A stretch of 29,594 nt of DNA. It comes from JAJPHY01 sp040754475. GTDB lineage: Bacteria > Actinomycetota > UBA4738 > HRBIN12. Position numbers and translations under genes: made by a program. The notes beneath the pieces were generated by a model. It did no database searches, was not told the DNA's origin, and saw only the letters and a program-made list of their open reading frames with translations. Below are positions 7,899 through 16,366 of this stretch, piece after piece (positions within the stretch are counted from its first letter, which is position 1; the number at the start of each line of letters is the position of its first letter). The stretch spans positions 1-29,594 of the forward strand of contig JBFMCN010000001.1 of NCBI GenBank assembly GCA_040754475.1, read 5' to 3'.

Positions 7899-8743
7899 TA
7901 GTCGGCCAGGATCACTTCCGGACGGGCCTTGGGGCCGTGGTCGCGATAGACACCGATCAGCCTGCCAGTCGGAGCGAAGACCGCATACGGCCCTCCGATC
8001 CCCATCGAGCTCAGGACGGCGCCGTGGCGTGCGATCCCTGCCTCCTCGGGCTCGAGGACGACGCGCGGCAGGTGCGCCACGGCCAGCTCGGCCCGCAGAG
8101 GTGCGCCTGGTGCGTCGGGCGGGACCGCATCCTCCAATCGAAACGGGCCGATCGCGGTTCGGACAAGACGGACGAGATGCGCCCCGCAGCCGAGCGCGGA
8201 GCCCAGGTCGGCCACCAGCGCGCGGATGTACGTACCGCTCGAGCAAGTCACACGGAACTCGAAATCGCGACCGTCGAACTGAAGGAGATCGAACGCGTCG
8301 ACGTGGATGCGCCGGGGCTCCGCTTGGAGTTCCCGGCCCTTGCGGGCAGCTTCATACAGCTTCCGCCCACCGACCCGCACCGCCGAGTACGCAGGAGGAC
8401 GCTGCATCGACTCACCGACCAACGGGGCCATTGCGCGCTCGAGTTCGGGTCGGCTTGCCGCCACCGCTGTGGTCCGAACGATGGGGCCCTCCGAGTCGAG
8501 CGTGGCGGTCTCCTCTCCGAGCCGCCCCGTTCCCTCGTAGGTCTTGGGGAGTTCCATGAGGAATCGCAGCAGGCGGGTCCCCTTTCCGATCCCTGCGATC
8601 AGGAGTCCCGTCGCCATCGGGTCCAGTGTGCCGGCGTGCCCGACCTTCCGCGTCCCGAGAGCTCGCCGGACCACGTCGACGACATCGTGTGAGGTCACCC
8701 CAGCCGGCTTGTCGAGGAGCAGCAGGCCGTCGACGCCGTTCAC
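7898..8743 (-). CDS. truB: tRNA pseudouridine(55) synthase
   Basis: TruB makes pseudouridine 55 in the T-loop of tRNAs. The 281-residue frame begins MNGVDGLLLLDKPAG and carries the catalytic signature GHAGTLDPMATG (35-46, nucleophile Asp41), PPAYSAVRVGGRKLYE, and CSSGTYIRAL. The frame stays open upstream to about 9043, but that extension is arginine-rich shadow sequence overlapping nrnA. GTG at 8743-8741 matches the family N-terminus and overlaps the nrnA stop as GTGA, so I chose it. The C-terminal segment looks like the short PUA-like end of actinobacterial TruB. Confidence 0.96.
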   Translation of the reverse strand: MNGVDGLLLLDKPAGVTSHDVVDVVRRALGTRKVGHAGTLDPMATGLLIAGIGKGTRLLRFLMELPKTYEGTGRLGEETATLDSEGPIVRTTAVAASRPELERAMAPLVGESMQRPPAYSAVRVGGRKLYEAARKGRELQAEPRRIHVDAFDLLQFDGRDFEFRVTCSSGTYIRALVADLGSALGCGAHLVRLVRTAIGPFRLEDAVPPDAPGAPLRAELAVAHLPRVVLEPEEAGIARHGAVLSSMGIGGPYAVFAPTGRLIGVYRDHGPKARPEVILAD

Positions 8744-9720
8744 GGCTCGACCGGCTCGCCCCTCAGGGCGACCTTCAGTCGCTCGATCGTCGCCGCGAGC
8801 CCGTGCCGGGACGTGTACCCGGCCGCGAGCCGGTGGCCGCCCCCGCCGAAGGCCGCCGCCACCTTCGCGAGGTCGTGCCCACCGCGCGAGCGCATGCTCA
8901 CCTTCAACCGGCCGTCCCGCTGCTCCTTCACGACGGCAGCCACGTCCGCCTCGCGGGCGGTCCGTACGACGTCGATCATGTCGTCGGTCTCCGAGATGTG
9001 CACGGCGGCACCGGCCAGGTCGGTTCGCGTCAGATAAGTCCACACCAAGTCGGCGTCGGGTTCGAGCGTCACGCGCTGCAACACGACCCCGAGGAGCCTC
9101 AGATACGCGGCTCCGTTGTCCTCGTAGAGAACCCTCGCGAGCCGCGCGTGGTCGAACGGCACCTCCCGAAGCTCCGCCCCCAGTCGCAGGGTGTCCGGTC
9201 GAACGGCTTCATGCTGGAAGCGCCCGGTGTCGGCGACGAGCCCCGCGTACAGGCAGATCGCCACGTCCTGAGTCACCTCTCCCCCCATCGCGCGGATCAG
9301 CCGGTAGACGAGCTCGGAGGTCGAAGATGCCCTGGGGTCGACGAGCGAGATCGTGCCCAGGCCGTCGTTGCTCATGTGGTGGTCGATCCAGATCAGATCG
9401 CCGGCACGGCTGGCCGCGGGCGCGAGCATCCCCAGCCGGTCCATCGATGCCGTGTCGCACGTGACCATGACCGGCGGCTCCTTCGGGAAGGATCTGGGCT
9501 CCACGATCGCCTCGATCCCCGGCAGCTCCACCGCCCACCTGGGCAGCTCGAAAGGGTCGTTGCCGAAGGAGCACACGGTTTCGGCGCCTCGAGCACGAAG
9601 GTGGTTGGACAGTCCGAGCATCGACCCGAGCGCGTCTACATCCGGGTTCACATGGCAGGCGATCGCAATGGTGCCGGATGCGGCAAGAACCTCTGCAGCA
9701 TGAGTCAACGGGTCGCTCAC
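8740..9720 (-). CDS. nrnA: DHH/DHHA1 phosphoesterase, NrnA-like (oligoribonuclease / pAp phosphatase)
   Basis: NrnA proteins degrade short RNA oligonucleotides and dephosphorylate 3'-phosphoadenosine 5'-phosphate; relatives cleave c-di-AMP or pApA. The 326 residues have the DHH motifs HVNPDVDALG (23-32), VTCDTAS (86-92) and WIDHHMSN (111-118), and the DHHA1 nucleotide-binding motif FGGGGHRLAAG near the C-terminus. All expected metal ligands are visible. Its place between rbfA and truB is the usual one in actinobacteria. The start is GTG 9720-9718 (GTGA overlap with rbfA); the stop overlaps truB in the same way. Confidence 0.92.
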   Translation of the reverse strand: MSDPLTHAAEVLAASGTIAIACHVNPDVDALGSMLGLSNHLRARGAETVCSFGNDPFELPRWAVELPGIEAIVEPRSFPKEPPVMVTCDTASMDRLGMLAPAASRAGDLIWIDHHMSNDGLGTISLVDPRASSTSELVYRLIRAMGGEVTQDVAICLYAGLVADTGRFQHEAVRPDTLRLGAELREVPFDHARLARVLYEDNGAAYLRLLGVVLQRVTLEPDADLVWTYLTRTDLAGAAVHISETDDMIDVVRTAREADVAAVVKEQRDGRLKVSMRSRGGHDLAKVAAAFGGGGHRLAAGYTSRHGLAATIERLKVALRGEPVEP

Positions 9721-10076
9721 GCGTCTTCCTCGTGCAGCTCGCGGATCAGCTGGTCGATCCGGTCGGCCTCCCCGAGCGTCTCATCCTCCTTGAACTCGAG
9801 ATCCGGCAGCGTCTTCATCCGCACCTGGTCGCCGATCACGCGGCGCAGATGCGGCCCTGCCGAACGGAGGCCCGCCCGCGTCGCGGCGCGCTCCTTCTCG
9901 TCTCCTAGCGCCGTGTAGAAGACCTCTGCATGGCGCAGATCCACGGAGACCTTGACGTGTGTCACGGTGACGAACCCTATCCGCGGGTCCTTCAACCTCG
10001 GGATCTCCTCGGCGAGGATCTCCCGGAACTCCTCCGATACGCGGCTCGTACGCCCCCCCCCGCCCATCTCAGTCAT
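9717..10076 (-). CDS. rbfA: 30S ribosome-binding factor A
   Basis: RbfA is a KH-like factor needed for late 30S maturation, especially of the 16S 5' end. The 119 residues include VSEEFREILAEEI, KDPRIGFVTVTHVKVS, LRHAEVFYTALG and the C-terminal helix ending in LHEEDA. The start is either ATG 10076-10074 (overlapping the ylxP stop by 8 bp) or the in-frame ATG 10067-10065 one base beyond it. Just after the start is a run of nine G (complement 10053-10061) encoding part of GGGG, which precedes the conserved body. The stop overlaps nrnA as GTGA. Confidence 0.95.
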   Translation of the reverse strand: MTEMGGGGRTSRVSEEFREILAEEIPRLKDPRIGFVTVTHVKVSVDLRHAEVFYTALGDEKERAATRAGLRSAGPHLRRVIGDQVRMKTLPDLEFKEDETLGEADRIDQLIRELHEEDA

Positions 10077-10362
10077 CCGGGTGGTGGAGCGACAGCTCGG
10101 CCTCGATCACGTCCACCTCCACCCATCGCTCGATGAACCTCTCCACCTCGTGCATGACCCTGCGAGCGTGGAAGGAGTCGGCGGCAACCGTGGACACCCC
10201 GATCGTGGTCCGTTGCCACAGGTCGTGGTGGTCTACCTCGGCCACGGAGACGTTGAACTTGGAGCGTATGCCTGCGGTGAGTGTCTTCACGACGTGCCGC
10301 TTCTCCTTCAGCGAGCCGCATCCGGGGATGCGGAGGTCGAACCGTTCGAGCGCGACGAGCAT
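10069..10362 (-). CDS. ylxP: DUF503 / YlxP family protein
   Basis: This 97-residue protein belongs to the small DUF503 family found in infB-rbfA operons, implicated in ribosome assembly in firmicutes but with no firmly known activity. It shows the family pattern: LRIPGCGSLKEKRHVVKTL near the N-terminus, NVSVAEVDHHDLWQRTTIGV in the middle, and VERFIERWVEVDVIEAEL near the end. The start is ATG 10362-10360, with a strong Shine-Dalgarno GGAGGT (10372-10367) 4 nt upstream. It lies 24 nt after infB and overlaps rbfA by 8 bp if the first rbfA ATG is used. Confidence 0.9.
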   Translation of the reverse strand: MLVALERFDLRIPGCGSLKEKRHVVKTLTAGIRSKFNVSVAEVDHHDLWQRTTIGVSTVAADSFHARRVMHEVERFIERWVEVDVIEAELSLHHPDD

Positions 10363-10386
10363 TGATACCTCCGCGGGCGAGGCGTA

Positions 10387-12540
10387 CTACAGCTCGCGGG
10401 CAACCTCGAGCAACTCATACGCCTCGATGAAGTCGCCCTCCTTGACGTCCTGGAAGTTCTCCACTCCGATCCCGCACTCGAAGCCCTCGGCAACCTCGCG
10501 CGCGTCGTCCTTGAATCGTCGCAACGATCCGATGCGTCCTTCGTAGACGACGACGCCGTCGCGGACAACACGAACGCGGGCATTGCGCAGGATGTTGCCT
10601 CGCACGACGTAGCAGCCCGCCACGACTCCGATCCTCGGAATCCGGAACAACGCGCGTACCTCTGCTCGGCCGAGCTCGGTCTCGCGCTGCTCCGGCTTGA
10701 GCATGCCGGCGGCCGCGCTGCGGATGTCGTCGATGGCGTCGTAGATGACCCGGTACAGGCGAACGTCCACGCCCTCGCGCTCGGCGAGAGATTGGGCGTT
10801 CGCGTCGGGCCGAACGTTGAAGCCAACGACGATGGCACGCGAGGCCATGGCCAGCGAGATGTCGCTTTCGGTGATCGCGCCGGGGGCACTGCGGATGACG
10901 GTGAGGCGCACTTCCTCCTGCGGGATCTTGGCGAAGGCGTCGACGAGCGCACCGATCGACCCCTGCACGTCGGCCCTCACAATGAGCTTCAGCTCGGGGA
11001 CCTCGGCCTCTCGCGCCTGCGCCATGAGCTCGTGAAGCGTCGGTGGCCTGGTCGTCACGAGCTCGGCGGCGCGCACCCTGGCCTCGCGCTCCTGGGCGAT
11101 GTGTCTGGCCTCTCGCTCGTCGGCGACCTCACGGAACTCGTCCCCCGCGCCGGGCACTGCCGACCAGCCGAGGATCTGCACTGGCTTGCTCGGTCCTGCG
11201 GCCCTCACCGGGCGACCGTTCTCGTCGAGCATCGCCCGGATCCTCGCCCACGTGATGCCTGAGACCAGCGTGTCGCCAATATCGAGCGTGCCCCGCTGGA
11301 CGAGCACCGTCGCCACGGGCCCTCGACCCTTGTCCAGGTTCGCCTCGATGACCGTCCCGCGGGCCTTTCCCTCGGGATCCGCCTTGAGCTCCTCGATGTC
11401 CGCGACCAGCAGGATCATCTCCAGGAGCGAATCGAGGTTCGTCCGAGCTTTCGCCGAGACATCGACGAACTCGAAACTGCCCCCGTACTCCACGGGGACG
11501 ACACCGTGCTCGACCATCTGCTGACGCACGCGCTGAGGGTCGGCTTCGGGCTTGTCGATCTTGTTGACCGCAACGATGATCGGCACGCCGGCCGCCTTCG
11601 CGTGGTCGAGCGCTTCCACCGTCTGCGGCTTCACACCGTCGTCCGCAGCCACCACGAGGACGGCGATGTCCGTGATCTGCGCGCCGCGGGCCCGCATGGC
11701 CGTGAACGCCTCGTGGCCGGGCGTGTCGATGAACGTGATCTCTCGCCCGTCGACGTGCACCTGGTATGCGCCGATGTGCTGCGTGATGCCGCCGAACTCC
11801 CCCGAGACGACGTCGGTCTTCCGGATCGAGTCGAGGAGCAGCGTCTTGCCATGATCGACGTGGCCCATGACGGTGACAACAGGTGGTCGGGGCTTCAACC
11901 GGCTCTCGTCGACCTGCTCCTCGACCTGCGCCTCGTCTTCCTCCTCGACCCCAACGATCTCGGCTTCGTATCCGATCTCGGCTGCAAGGAGCGTGAGCGC
12001 CTCGTCGGAGAGCGACTGCGTGGCGGTCACCATCTCCCCCATGCCGAACAGGGCCTTCACGATGTCGGCCGCCGTGCGGCCGGTCTTGTCGCCGATGACC
12101 TGTGCCGTCGACCCGCGCACGACCTTCAGCGGGGGGAGGCTCGGACCGGTTGGCTCGGCCTTGACCGGCTCGGCCATGGCCCCCGAGCCCGCCACGGCCA
12201 CGCCGGCAGCGACGGAGCCCTGCTCCCCCTCGGCACCGGGAGTCGCGCCGGTGGGAGCAGCCTCCATGGTGGCACCGGGCTCCACGGAGCCCTCCGATAC
12301 CGGGGCCCTGGCCTTCGGCTTCGGCTTGGGCTTGGGCTTGGGCTTGGGCGTCGGCGCCTCAACGACTTCCTTGACCTTCGCGCCGGGCACCGCCTTGCCA
12401 CCCGACGCACGCAGGCGCGGCACGGCCTCGTCAGGGACCGAAGAGGACGCCGTGCGGCCCTCGACGCCCATCTCCTCCAGCGCGGCGAGCAGCTCCTTGC
12501 TCGTCACGCCGAGCTCCTTCGCCAACTCGTGGACCCTCAC
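10387..12540 (-). CDS. infB: translation initiation factor IF-2
   Basis: IF-2 is the GTPase that brings initiator fMet-tRNA to the ribosome. The 717 residues have an N-terminal IF2N module (MRVHELAKELGVTSKELL), a Pro/Lys/Ala/Glu-rich variable region to about 140, a second IF2N-like segment, then the G domain with G1 GHVDHGKT (226-233), DTPGH (272-276) and NKID (326-329), and domains II-IV. It is shorter than many actinobacterial IF-2 proteins because the variable region is short. That region holds a (PK)x6 run. The GTG start (12540-12538) overlaps the ylxR stop as GTGA. The product ends 24 nt before ylxP. Confidence 0.98.
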   Translation of the reverse strand: MRVHELAKELGVTSKELLAALEEMGVEGRTASSSVPDEAVPRLRASGGKAVPGAKVKEVVEAPTPKPKPKPKPKPKARAPVSEGSVEPGATMEAAPTGATPGAEGEQGSVAAGVAVAGSGAMAEPVKAEPTGPSLPPLKVVRGSTAQVIGDKTGRTAADIVKALFGMGEMVTATQSLSDEALTLLAAEIGYEAEIVGVEEEDEAQVEEQVDESRLKPRPPVVTVMGHVDHGKTLLLDSIRKTDVVSGEFGGITQHIGAYQVHVDGREITFIDTPGHEAFTAMRARGAQITDIAVLVVAADDGVKPQTVEALDHAKAAGVPIIVAVNKIDKPEADPQRVRQQMVEHGVVPVEYGGSFEFVDVSAKARTNLDSLLEMILLVADIEELKADPEGKARGTVIEANLDKGRGPVATVLVQRGTLDIGDTLVSGITWARIRAMLDENGRPVRAAGPSKPVQILGWSAVPGAGDEFREVADEREARHIAQEREARVRAAELVTTRPPTLHELMAQAREAEVPELKLIVRADVQGSIGALVDAFAKIPQEEVRLTVIRSAPGAITESDISLAMASRAIVVGFNVRPDANAQSLAEREGVDVRLYRVIYDAIDDIRSAAAGMLKPEQRETELGRAEVRALFRIPRIGVVAGCYVVRGNILRNARVRVVRDGVVVYEGRIGSLRRFKDDAREVAEGFECGIGVENFQDVKEGDFIEAYELLEVAREL
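12313..12348 (-). repeat. hexanucleotide repeat encoding (Pro-Lys)6 in infB
   Basis: Six 6-bp units (four CCCAAG, two CCGAAG on the minus strand) encode the alternating Pro-Lys run in the IF-2 variable region. Such a perfect short tandem array may change copy number between strains without breaking the frame. Confidence 0.9.
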
Positions 12541-12812
12541 TGCCTCACTTCCCGCTCGATCTCGGCCCCTAGCCTAGCCGCTTCCCGGGCCGACAAACCC
12601 ATCCTGAGGGCCCGGGCGAACGCCCCCCGACCGATCGCGACATCCGCGCAAGCCGGGTCGCGATGCACGTACGCCCCCCTGCCTTCGCCGCTACCCGCAG
12701 GATCGATCCGAAGGATGCCGCCAGGCCCGCGAACGATCCGCAGCAGCTCACGCTTGGCGGACTTGCGCCGACAGCCGACGCACGTACGCTCGGGCTCGTG
12801 GCACGCGGCCAC
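12537..12812 (-). CDS. ylxR: YlxR/RnpM family RNA-binding protein
   Basis: The 91-residue protein has the YlxR signatures RTCVGCRRK (9-17), LLRIVRG (23-29) and GRGAYVHRDPAC (44-55). YlxR lies between nusA and infB in many Gram-positive bacteria and has been reported in Bacillus as an RNase P modulator (RnpM); that role here is by homology. The two N-terminal Cys residues are kept. The start is GTG 12812-12810, 3 nt after the nusA stop, with GAGGGGTGAGG in the nusA end serving as ribosome site. Its stop overlaps the infB start (GTGA). Confidence 0.93.
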   Translation of the reverse strand: MAACHEPERTCVGCRRKSAKRELLRIVRGPGGILRIDPAGSGEGRGAYVHRDPACADVAIGRGAFARALRMGLSAREAARLGAEIEREVRQ

Positions 12813-12815
12813 GCC

Positions 12816-14051
12816 TCACCCTTCGACCGGCTCCCCCGCGGGCTGATCGGAGGGGGCGGACTCGGCGACCTCCTGCGACCCACCCTCCGGCTCGAGCGCG
12901 ACAGCGGAATCGCTGGCTGCCGCGGTCCCCGCCTCGTCGTGGGTTGGCGATGGTGCCTCGAGAGCTTCGTCCGATGACTTCGACGGGACCTCCGCCTCCT
13001 CCCCGGGCCCACGGGTCGAGCCGCGCTGCTCTTCGGCAAGCTGCGTCTCGCTCTTGATGTCGATGCGCCATCCGGTCAGCCGCGCCGCCAGGCGTGCGTT
13101 CTGCCCCTCTTTGCCGATGGCCAGGGACAGTTGGTAGTCGGGCACGATCACGAGCGCGGTCTGGCTGTCAGGGTCGACTCGTGCCTCCTTGACCTTCGCG
13201 GGCTGGAGCGCGTTCGCAACGAACGTCGCGGCGTCGGCACTCCACGGGACCACGTCGATCTTCTCGCCCCGAAGCTCGTTGACGACCATGCGGACACGCG
13301 ATCCCTTGGGGCCCACGCACGCCCCGACGGGGTCGACCCCCGGCTCCTTGGATGTGACGGCGATCTTCGAACGGTGCCCCGACTCGCGGGCCACGGCCTT
13401 GATCTCGACGATCCCTTCCTCTATCTCCGGGACCTCCAGCTCGAACAGCTTCTTCAGCAGCCCCGGATGGGTGCGCGAGACGACGATCTGGGGACCTTTC
13501 GTGCCTCTGCGGACTTCGGTGATGTAGGCCTTCAACCTCTCGCCGTGCTTGTACGGCTCGGAAGGGACCTGCTCGGCCTGAGGCAGCAGCGCCTCCACCT
13601 TTCCAAGATCGAGGAGCGTGTACCTCCTCTCCTGCTGCTGCACGATGCCGGTCACGATGTCCCCCTCGCGGCCGGCGAACTCCTCGTAGGTCATCTCCCG
13701 CTCCGCGTCCCGCAGCTTCTGGAAGATGACCTGCTTCGCCGTCTGGGCCCCGATCCTCCCCTTGAACTCGTCGGTTACCTCGACCTCCTTCTCGGTGACC
13801 ACCCTCGTCACGGGCTCGCCGCCCTCCTCTTCCTCGACGAGCTCCTGGAGCCACACACGAAGGTCGCCCGACTCGGGGTCGATGCTCGCCCGAACGCCGA
13901 AGGACTCCTCCTCGAGATCTGTGTGCTGCTGCTTCCACCACGACTTGTAGGCAGAAGCCATTGCCTCCTCGAGGCCGGCAAGGATCGTCTCGAAGGCGAT
14001 GCCCTTCTCACGCTCGAGTTCCCTCAGCGCTGCGATCATCTCCGCATTCAT
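12816..14051 (-). CDS. nusA: transcription termination/antitermination protein NusA
   Basis: NusA binds RNA polymerase and nascent RNA, increasing pausing and intrinsic termination and supporting antitermination on rRNA. The 411 residues contain the N-terminal polymerase-binding domain (1-125), an S1 domain (about 128-195), KH1 with GPKGSR (248-253) and KH2 with GKEGQNARLA (313-322). After residue 340 comes an acidic, Ser/Glu/Pro-rich tail of about 70 residues with no domain, replacing the acidic repeats of proteobacterial NusA. The ATG start (14051-14049) overlaps the rimP stop as ATGA. See the leader terminator upstream of rimP for possible autoregulation. Confidence 0.97.
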   Translation of the reverse strand: MNAEMIAALRELEREKGIAFETILAGLEEAMASAYKSWWKQQHTDLEEESFGVRASIDPESGDLRVWLQELVEEEEGGEPVTRVVTEKEVEVTDEFKGRIGAQTAKQVIFQKLRDAEREMTYEEFAGREGDIVTGIVQQQERRYTLLDLGKVEALLPQAEQVPSEPYKHGERLKAYITEVRRGTKGPQIVVSRTHPGLLKKLFELEVPEIEEGIVEIKAVARESGHRSKIAVTSKEPGVDPVGACVGPKGSRVRMVVNELRGEKIDVVPWSADAATFVANALQPAKVKEARVDPDSQTALVIVPDYQLSLAIGKEGQNARLAARLTGWRIDIKSETQLAEEQRGSTRGPGEEAEVPSKSSDEALEAPSPTHDEAGTAAASDSAVALEPEGGSQEVAESAPSDQPAGEPVEG

Positions 14052-14509
14052 GGCCTGCTCCCGTCAGTGCCCCACTCGAAGACCGTCTTCGCGGAGGCTA
14101 TGTCCGCGTAGGGGACGCGCAGCTCTCCGCCGGCGGTCGCGATCACGACCGCCTCCGCATCGGCCGAGACCAGCGCGCCCTCGTGCGTCTTCGACCCCCT
14201 CACGGACTCCTTCGTCTTCACCCTCACGCGCTCCCCCACACTCAACTGGAAGTGCCGCGGCCGCCGAAGCGCACGGACCAAGCCGGGCGAACTCACCTCG
14301 AGCTGATACCGGGACTCGCCGAACCCCTCGAGGTCCAGCCGCCGAGAGATGCGCTCGGACGCTGCCGAGATGGCATCCAGGTCGATGCCTCCCTGGCGGT
14401 CGACGGTCACCCGGAGCACCATCCGCCCCCCCTCCTTGCGGTAGGTGACATCCCAGAACTCCAGCCCGGCCGCCTCGACCACCGGCCGGACCAGCGCCTC
14501 CACGTCCAT
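14048..14509 (-). CDS. rimP: ribosome maturation factor RimP
   Basis: RimP helps assemble the 30S subunit. I start it at ATG 14509-14507 (153 residues, MDVEALVRPVVEAAGLEFWDV) because this matches the family N-terminus and GAAGAGG lies just upstream. The frame is open to 14602, but that extension would run through a terminator hairpin. The family motifs LEFWDVTYRKEGG, LRVTVDRQGGIDLD, and YQLEVSSPGLVRALRRPRHF are present. It is the first gene of the rimP-nusA-ylxR-infB run and overlaps nusA by 4 bp. Confidence 0.95.
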   Translation of the reverse strand: MDVEALVRPVVEAAGLEFWDVTYRKEGGRMVLRVTVDRQGGIDLDAISAASERISRRLDLEGFGESRYQLEVSSPGLVRALRRPRHFQLSVGERVRVKTKESVRGSKTHEGALVSADAEAVVIATAGGELRVPYADIASAKTVFEWGTDGSRP

Positions 14510-14530
14510 CTTCGCCTCTTCGCACCCTCG

Positions 14531-14557
14531 AAAAATAAAGTGGGCGCGAGCCCACTT
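14531..14557 (-). terminator. strong intrinsic terminator between proS and rimP (possible nusA-operon attenuator)
   Basis: On the minus strand a perfect 8-bp stem AAGTGGGC/GCCCACTT with loop TCGC (14557-14538) is followed directly by TATTTTT, the best U-tract in the window. It lies 76 bp after proS and only 21 nt before the rimP ATG. Since a good -10 box lies upstream of it, it can both end proS transcripts and attenuate rimP-nusA transcription. Confidence 0.9.
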
Positions 14558-14584
14558 CCGGGTGATTCCGCTCCTGTTGCCGTG

Positions 14585-14592
14585 AGTATACC
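14585..14592 (-). promoter_or_regulatory. candidate promoter (-10 TATACT) for the rimP-nusA operon
   Basis: GGTATACT on the minus strand contains TATACT, close to the -10 consensus, within the 123-bp proS-rimP gap. The predicted start near 14577 would give a leader of about 68 nt that includes the terminator hairpin. No good -35 hexamer is seen. Confidence 0.55.
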
Positions 14593-14632
14593 GGAGCCGC
14601 ACCTGGAGAGGAACAGCAGTGCCCGCGTCGCC

Positions 14633-16342
14633 CTAGGGCGCGGCCGACAGCGCGTTCACCGCAGCCGAGGTCGCCTCGCCCAGCGGAACGTGCGAGCGCT
14701 CTCCCGTCCGCCGAACCTTCACGTCGGCGGTTCCCCGACCGATCCCCTTGCGGCCCACCACGACCTGCACCGGGTACCCGACGAGATCGGCGTCGGCGAA
14801 CTTGACTCCCGCCGTTTCGTCGCGATCGTCGACGACGGCGTCGACGCCGAGCTCCGTGAGCTCTTCGTAGATCCGCTCGCCCTCAAGGCTCGCCCGCTCG
14901 TCGTCCCGGTTGGCGACGATAACGGCAGCCTGGAACGGGGCGATCGCCTTGGGCCAAGTGAGCCCGGCGTCGTCGTGGTACTGCTCCGCAACAGCCGCCA
15001 TGATCCGCGAGATCCCGATGCCGTAGCAGCCCATCTCGAACGGCCGCTCCGAGCCGTCCTCGTCCACGAAGGTGGCCTTCAGCGGGTCCGAGTACTTCGT
15101 GCCGAGCTGGTAGATGTGCCCCACGACGATCGACCGGCCGACCCGGAGCTCGCCACCGTCGTTCGGGCAGCGGTCGCCGGAGCGGATCACGACGACGTCC
15201 TCGTACAGGTCGACGCGGAAATCCCGGGGAGTGTTCGCCCCAGTGACGTGGTGATCGGGGCGGTTGGCGCCCGTCACCCAGTTCCCCTTCCCGCGGACCA
15301 TGTGGTCAGCGAGGATCTGCACGCCGTCGGGCAGCCCCCGGGGCCCTACGTACCCCTTCGCGAGCCCGTGTGCAACGAAGTCTTCCTCATCGAACGTCCG
15401 GACGGGCTTGGGGAAGAACAGGCGCTCCAGCTTCGCCTCCTCTATCTCCCTATCCCCGGGAACGAGGACTGCGACCGGCCGCCCGTCGACGTCGAACATC
15501 ATGCACTTCAGAACCTCGGTTCGGTCGCGCGACAGGAAGGCCGCGACCGCCTCGACGGCGGCAGCGCCCGGCGTGTGCACTTCGGTCAGTGGCTCCGTTT
15601 CTACCCGGACGTCCGGCTGGAGGACGAGTGGGCGCGCAGCCTTCATGTCGGCGATGTAGTCGCCGTCCGCGCACTCCACGAAGAGGTCCTCTCCGACTTC
15701 GGCCACGGCCATGAACTCGTGGTTGATCCCGCCCCCGATCTGCCCTGGCTCGGCCTCGACCACTACGTAGCGGAGGCCACACCGGTCGAAGATTCGCCGG
15801 TAGGCCGCAGACATCACCTGGTAGGAGCGGGCCATCCCTCCCTCGTCCCGGTCGAACGAGTACGCGTCCTTCATCAGGAACTCCCGACCCCGCAACAACC
15901 CGAACCGCGGCCGGAACTCGTCGCGGTACTTCCACTCGATCTGGTACAGGTTCACGGGGAGATCCCTGTAAGAGGGCCGGTCGCCCGCGACCAGAGGTGT
16001 CACAGCTTCTTCCTGGGTGGGCCCAAGGAGCATCTCGCGCCCGTGGCGATCCCGGAGCTTGAACAGCAAGTCGCCGTACAGGCCATAGCGACCCGTCGTC
16101 TTCCACGGATCGGCCGGCAGGGTGATCGGCAACCGGATCTCCTGCGCTCCGGAGGCGTCCATCTCCTCCCTGACGATGCGCTCGACCTTCCTCATCGTGC
16201 GTAGGCCGAGCGGGAGCGTGGCTGAGATCCCGGAGACGACCGGCCGGATGAACGCGGCGCGAAGCAGCAGCCGGTGGGACGGGACCTCGGCCTCGGCCGG
16301 GTTCTCACGTAGCGTGGGCGCGAAGAGCTTCGAGAGCCTCAT
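14633..16342 (-). CDS. proS: prolyl-tRNA synthetase, bacterial type
   Basis: ProS charges tRNA-Pro with proline. The roughly 569-residue product starts MRLSKLFAPTLRE and shows class II motif 1 around HRLLLRAAFIRPVVSG, motif 2 YRDEFRPRFGLLRGREFLMKDAYSF, a central insertion domain of the bacterial editing (INS) type, motif 3 GCYGIGISRIMAA, and a C-terminal anticodon-binding domain (GVDAVVDDRDETAGVKFADADLVG). A TTG at 16351 is in frame, but ATG 16342-16340 fits the family and the GGTATCCT box 9 nt upstream. There is no Shine-Dalgarno, consistent with a leaderless or very short-leader mRNA. A terminator follows. Confidence 0.97.
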   Translation of the reverse strand: MRLSKLFAPTLRENPAEAEVPSHRLLLRAAFIRPVVSGISATLPLGLRTMRKVERIVREEMDASGAQEIRLPITLPADPWKTTGRYGLYGDLLFKLRDRHGREMLLGPTQEEAVTPLVAGDRPSYRDLPVNLYQIEWKYRDEFRPRFGLLRGREFLMKDAYSFDRDEGGMARSYQVMSAAYRRIFDRCGLRYVVVEAEPGQIGGGINHEFMAVAEVGEDLFVECADGDYIADMKAARPLVLQPDVRVETEPLTEVHTPGAAAVEAVAAFLSRDRTEVLKCMMFDVDGRPVAVLVPGDREIEEAKLERLFFPKPVRTFDEEDFVAHGLAKGYVGPRGLPDGVQILADHMVRGKGNWVTGANRPDHHVTGANTPRDFRVDLYEDVVVIRSGDRCPNDGGELRVGRSIVVGHIYQLGTKYSDPLKATFVDEDGSERPFEMGCYGIGISRIMAAVAEQYHDDAGLTWPKAIAPFQAAVIVANRDDERASLEGERIYEELTELGVDAVVDDRDETAGVKFADADLVGYPVQVVVGRKGIGRGTADVKVRRTGERSHVPLGEATSAAVNALSAAP

Positions 16343-16351
16343 GGAGCCCAA

Positions 16352-16359
16352 AGGATACC
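16352..16359 (-). promoter_or_regulatory. GGTANCCT box before proS (putative -10)
   Basis: GGTATCCT on the minus strand, 9 nt before the proS ATG and just after the stop of the secreted-protein gene. It implies an almost leaderless proS transcript. Confidence 0.5.
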
Positions 16360-16366
16360 GGCCCCG

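Noticed and set aside
8744..9043. 100-residue N-terminal extension of truB
   Set aside because: Arg/Gly-rich overlap with nrnA in another frame; the GTG at 8743 matches the TruB N-terminus and overlaps the nrnA stop.
14510..14602. 31-residue N-terminal extension of rimP
   Set aside because: It would translate through the terminator hairpin and does not resemble RimP.
13961..16204. Long plus-strand frame opposite nusA, rimP and proS
   Set aside because: It spans three real minus-strand genes and a terminator; composition is that of a shadow frame.
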